Assembly: GCA_021772695.1 (NCBI GenBank)
Contig: JAJFLL010000006.1
Coordinates: 1-6,525, forward strand
Origin: Deltaproteobacteria bacterium
Lineage (GTDB): Bacteria > UBA10199 > DSSB01
Reading direction: 5' to 3'
DNA length: 6,525 nucleotides
The notes beneath the pieces are model-generated. The model was not told the DNA's origin. It saw nothing but the letters and a program-made list of their open reading frames with translations, and did no database searches. The translations under genes were made by a program, and so were the position numbers. Positions 4,341-6,525 of this stretch are shown here, in pieces (position 1 is the first letter of the stretch; each line of letters opens with the position of its first letter).

Positions 4341-6525
4341 TTAGAGTTCCTTCTTGGGTTTAAGTTTCAACATGGCGTAGACGCCGAGACCCGCGAGCGA
4401 TAGCACCACGATCTCTCCCAGGGTGTCTAAGGCCCTAAAATCAACTAGAATGACATTGACCACGTTACGACCATGGGCCAGGGGCAGACTCTCTCGGGCA
4501 TAATATTCTGAAACGGTTTGGGAAAAATGCACTTGGGTAGCCGCAAGAACCAGCAGAGTCATGAAGACTCCAACCGCCACCGCAATCGAGACATCGCGAA
4601 ACAAAGCACCTTTTTTAGAATGAATTTCGTAGCCAGGCATGTGGTGAAATCCCAACACCAATAAAATGACCACCAAGGTCTCTACCAAAATTTGCGTCAT
4701 GGCCAAATCGGGAGCTCCGTAGAGTATGAATGCCAGGGCAACGCCAAACCCCACCACTCCTAATCCGGCCATGGCGCCTAACTTCGATTTTGACAAGGTG
4801 GCCATCAAGGCTGCCACCAAAATCAAGCTGGTGAGTAGATATTCGTATGGATACGCATCTCTTTGCAATTGGGGATATTGGAAATCAAAGCGAGATAATA
4901 AGGTGCCGCCGCCCAAGAACAAGACGGTGAGAATGACGAAAATTAAATAGTAGCGTAGATAACCACTTTGCCAAAGGCGGGTTTGCCCCGTTGCCAATTT
5001 TTTGAGACCGAGCAATCCCCACTGATACCAGGACTCGGGCCCGAATCGATGAATGGCTTGAAATTTCTTTAAAAGCACCCCCAAGGGATTGCGACCTAAA
5101 AATAAGATCAGGCCAACCAAAAGTGTCACAGCACTCAATCCCAATGTGACATTGAATCCGTGCCATAATTTTAAGGGAAAGGTGAGCACCTCGCCTCGGG
5201 CGGCTCCTGCTGCAACACTGATTAAGGTCTGTGGCCATGCCTCGGGCATGAATCCCCAATATATGGGAAACAGCGCCAACACCATGGGGCCCAACCACAT
5301 TCCAAGAGAACCCTCATGTGGTTGCTTTGGTGTCGGTTTTAACGATCCAAAAAATGGAGCAAAGGCCACCCATCCCGCCACCACCACTAAAAAAATGCTG
5401 CTCACCACGGCAACAATCGTAAATAGCGGTGTGCCCAAAGAAATGGACTGCATGGTTTCGTAAAAGGATTCCTTGGCGATGAAGCCGAACAGGGGTGGAA
5501 CCCCGGCCATGGAAAGGGCGGCCAACATGGCAGCCAAGGCAGTCACGGGCATCTTGGTAAATAAACCACCCAATTGAGTGACCTGACGGGTCCCGGTACT
5601 ATGGTCGACCCCGCCGGCCACCATAAATAACGCGCCTTTATAGCAGGCATGAGCCAAAATGAAAGTCATGGCCGCACCTAATGCAAAATCAGTATGGACT
5701 CCGATGAGCAAAACCATGATGCCCAAGGCAGAGATGGTGGAATAGGCCAAAAGTTTTTTAAGGTCGGTTTGGTGCAAAGCCATGTAAGCACCCAGCACCA
5801 TGGTGACACCACCAAAACCCATCAACAGATTTTGCCAGAGAATGGTTCCACCCAGAATGGGCGACATCCGTGCCAATAGGTATACGCCTGCCTTGACCAT
5901 GGTGGCCGAATGCAAATAAGCGCTCACCGGCGTCGGGGCTTCCATGGCATTGGGCAACCAAAAATGAAACGGGAACTGTGCGGACTTGGTAAAGGCTCCC
6001 AATAAAATGAGGATGAGCATGGCCAGATATGTAGGATGCGCCACCAAAATATTGGATTGAGCGGCCATGGCATGTAGATCCCAGGTGCCCGAGACCAATC
6101 CCATCAAAATCACACCTGCCAACATGGCTAGACCACCTAATCCAGTAACCAGTAGCGCCTGCAGTGCACCATCCCGTGAAGCGGCCTTTTCATGATTAAA
6201 TCCAATCAACAGATAGGAAGAAATACTGGTGAGTTCCCAAAACACAAAGAGGACGATCAGATGGTCGGCCCAAACCACCCCCAGCATGGCGGCCATGAAC
6301 AATAATAAAAAGGAATAGAATCGACCCAAGCGGGGATGGCCCTTTAAATAGGTACCAGCATAGATGAGAATAAAAAAACCGATACCAGCCACCAAAAAAC
6401 CGAAGAGCAAGGCCAGTCCATCTAATTGAAAGGATAATTCCACATTGAGGCTGGGCACCCAGGGCCAGGATTCTCGAAGGGGGACCGAAGCCACCACGGC
6501 ATTCATCTGACGAAAAAGCCAAATG
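4341..6525 (-). CDS. mrpA: Mrp antiporter subunit A (MrpA/MnhA/PhaA), NuoL-like, 5' end beyond right edge
   Basis: Largest subunit: an antiporter-like NuoL/M/N domain followed by C-terminal domains found only in MrpA. The frame is open to the right edge, so ATG 6506 is not the start; six residues (IWLFRQ) precede it. Numbering from that Met, key residues are Glu91 in FWELTSISS, Lys174 and His181 in FTKSAQFPFHFWLP, Lys205 in SATMVKAGVY, Lys250 in HQTDLKKLLAYS, Lys290 in AHACYKGALF, and Lys345 in PPLFGFIAKE. Adding 49 gives E140, K223, H230 and K299, the numbers reported for functional residues of Bacillus pseudofirmus MrpA (from memory), so the visible part is colinear and about 43 codons are missing. 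The C-terminal part has a DUF4040-like domain with GAPDLAMTQILVET (597-610) and an MbhE-like end with NVVNVILVDFRALDTLGEI (681-699). The total would be near 770 aa, matching MrpA not fused to MrpB. The operon promoter should lie upstream of it, outside the window. Confidence 0.97.
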   Translation of the reverse strand, partial: IWLFRQMNAVVASVPLRESWPWVPSLNVELSFQLDGLALLFGFLVAGIGFFILIYAGTYLKGHPRLGRFYSFLLLFMAAMLGVVWADHLIVLFVFWELTSISSYLLIGFNHEKAASRDGALQALLVTGLGGLAMLAGVILMGLVSGTWDLHAMAAQSNILVAHPTYLAMLILILLGAFTKSAQFPFHFWLPNAMEAPTPVSAYLHSATMVKAGVYLLARMSPILGGTILWQNLLMGFGGVTMVLGAYMALHQTDLKKLLAYSTISALGIMVLLIGVHTDFALGAAMTFILAHACYKGALFMVAGGVDHSTGTRQVTQLGGLFTKMPVTALAAMLAALSMAGVPPLFGFIAKESFYETMQSISLGTPLFTIVAVVSSIFLVVVAGWVAFAPFFGSLKPTPKQPHEGSLGMWLGPMVLALFPIYWGFMPEAWPQTLISVAAGAARGEVLTFPLKLWHGFNVTLGLSAVTLLVGLILFLGRNPLGVLLKKFQAIHRFGPESWYQWGLLGLKKLATGQTRLWQSGYLRYYLIFVILTVLFLGGGTLLSRFDFQYPQLQRDAYPYEYLLTSLILVAALMATLSKSKLGAMAGLGVVGFGVALAFILYGAPDLAMTQILVETLVVILLVLGFHHMPGYEIHSKKGALFRDVSIAVAVGVFMTLLVLAATQVHFSQTVSEYYARESLPLAHGRNVVNVILVDFRALDTLGEIVVLSLAGLGVYAMLKLKPKKEL

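Larger units (their letters stand above)
979..6525 (-). other. mrpABCDEFG operon (5' end beyond right edge)
   Basis: Seven consecutive same-strand genes in canonical order. Junctions: A-B 3-nt gap, B-C 1-nt gap, C-D 4-nt overlap (ATGA), D-E 1-nt overlap (TAATG), E-F 4-nt overlap (ATGA), F-G 8-nt overlap. No room exists for internal intergenic promoters or terminators, so a single transcript with translational coupling is expected. No intrinsic terminator for this transcript is seen just after mrpG; reading on would be antisense to the gene at 491-982. Confidence 0.9.

Noticed and set aside
2380..5463. Several plus-strand open frames of 60-124 codons opposite mrpA to mrpD (for example 3298-3654 and 5089-5463)
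   Set aside because: They lie wholly antisense to strongly conserved mrp genes, have Lys/Thr/Asn/Pro-rich composition expected from reading membrane-protein codons backward, and lack convincing ribosome binding sites.

Overview
The window is almost entirely one minus-strand operon for a Mrp-type (Mnh/Pha) multisubunit cation/proton antiporter, with all seven canonical genes in the standard order A-B-C-D-E-F-G, read from the right edge toward position 979. Complex I-like membrane subunits (MrpA, MrpC, MrpD) combine with small membrane subunits (MrpB, E, F, G) to form one hetero-oligomeric inner-membrane complex. Such complexes exchange cytoplasmic Na+ (sometimes Li+ or K+) for external protons and support pH and sodium homeostasis. 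The catalytic glutamates and lysines of both antiporter-like subunits are present. No gene is broken, and genes abut or overlap by -20 to +3 nt, so this looks like a functional, translationally coupled operon.

Layout: positions 1-283 (minus) hold the 5' part of a gene for an exported protein, cut by the left edge. Positions 284-490 are an AT-rich divergent intergenic region. Positions 491-982 (plus) encode an unrecognised small membrane protein with a very strong Shine-Dalgarno sequence. Its stop overlaps the mrpG stop by 4 nt, tail to tail, and its likely intrinsic terminator lies inside the mrpG coding sequence. Positions 979-6525 (minus) are mrpG, mrpF, mrpE, mrpD, mrpC, mrpB and mrpA. mrpA is cut at the right edge and lacks roughly its first 40-45 codons. 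The operon promoter must lie beyond the right edge.

Organism: a mesophile-type bacterial chromosome of moderate GC with Shine-Dalgarno-led genes and an exported protein with a classical Sec signal. MrpA and MrpB are separate genes (seven-gene arrangement), unlike the fused six-gene PhaAB arrangement of rhizobia and many other proteobacteria. A Gram-negative lineage outside the classical alpha/gamma groups (for example a deltaproteobacterial or Bdellovibrio-like group) is possible, but this is a weak guess and no marker in the window settles it.

I see no new multi-gene system. The points most worth a second look are the two unrecognised flanking genes, the terminator embedded antisense in mrpG, start-codon corrections for mrpC (TTG) and mrpG (ATG at 1329), and substitutions at usually conserved positions of MrpB and MrpG.
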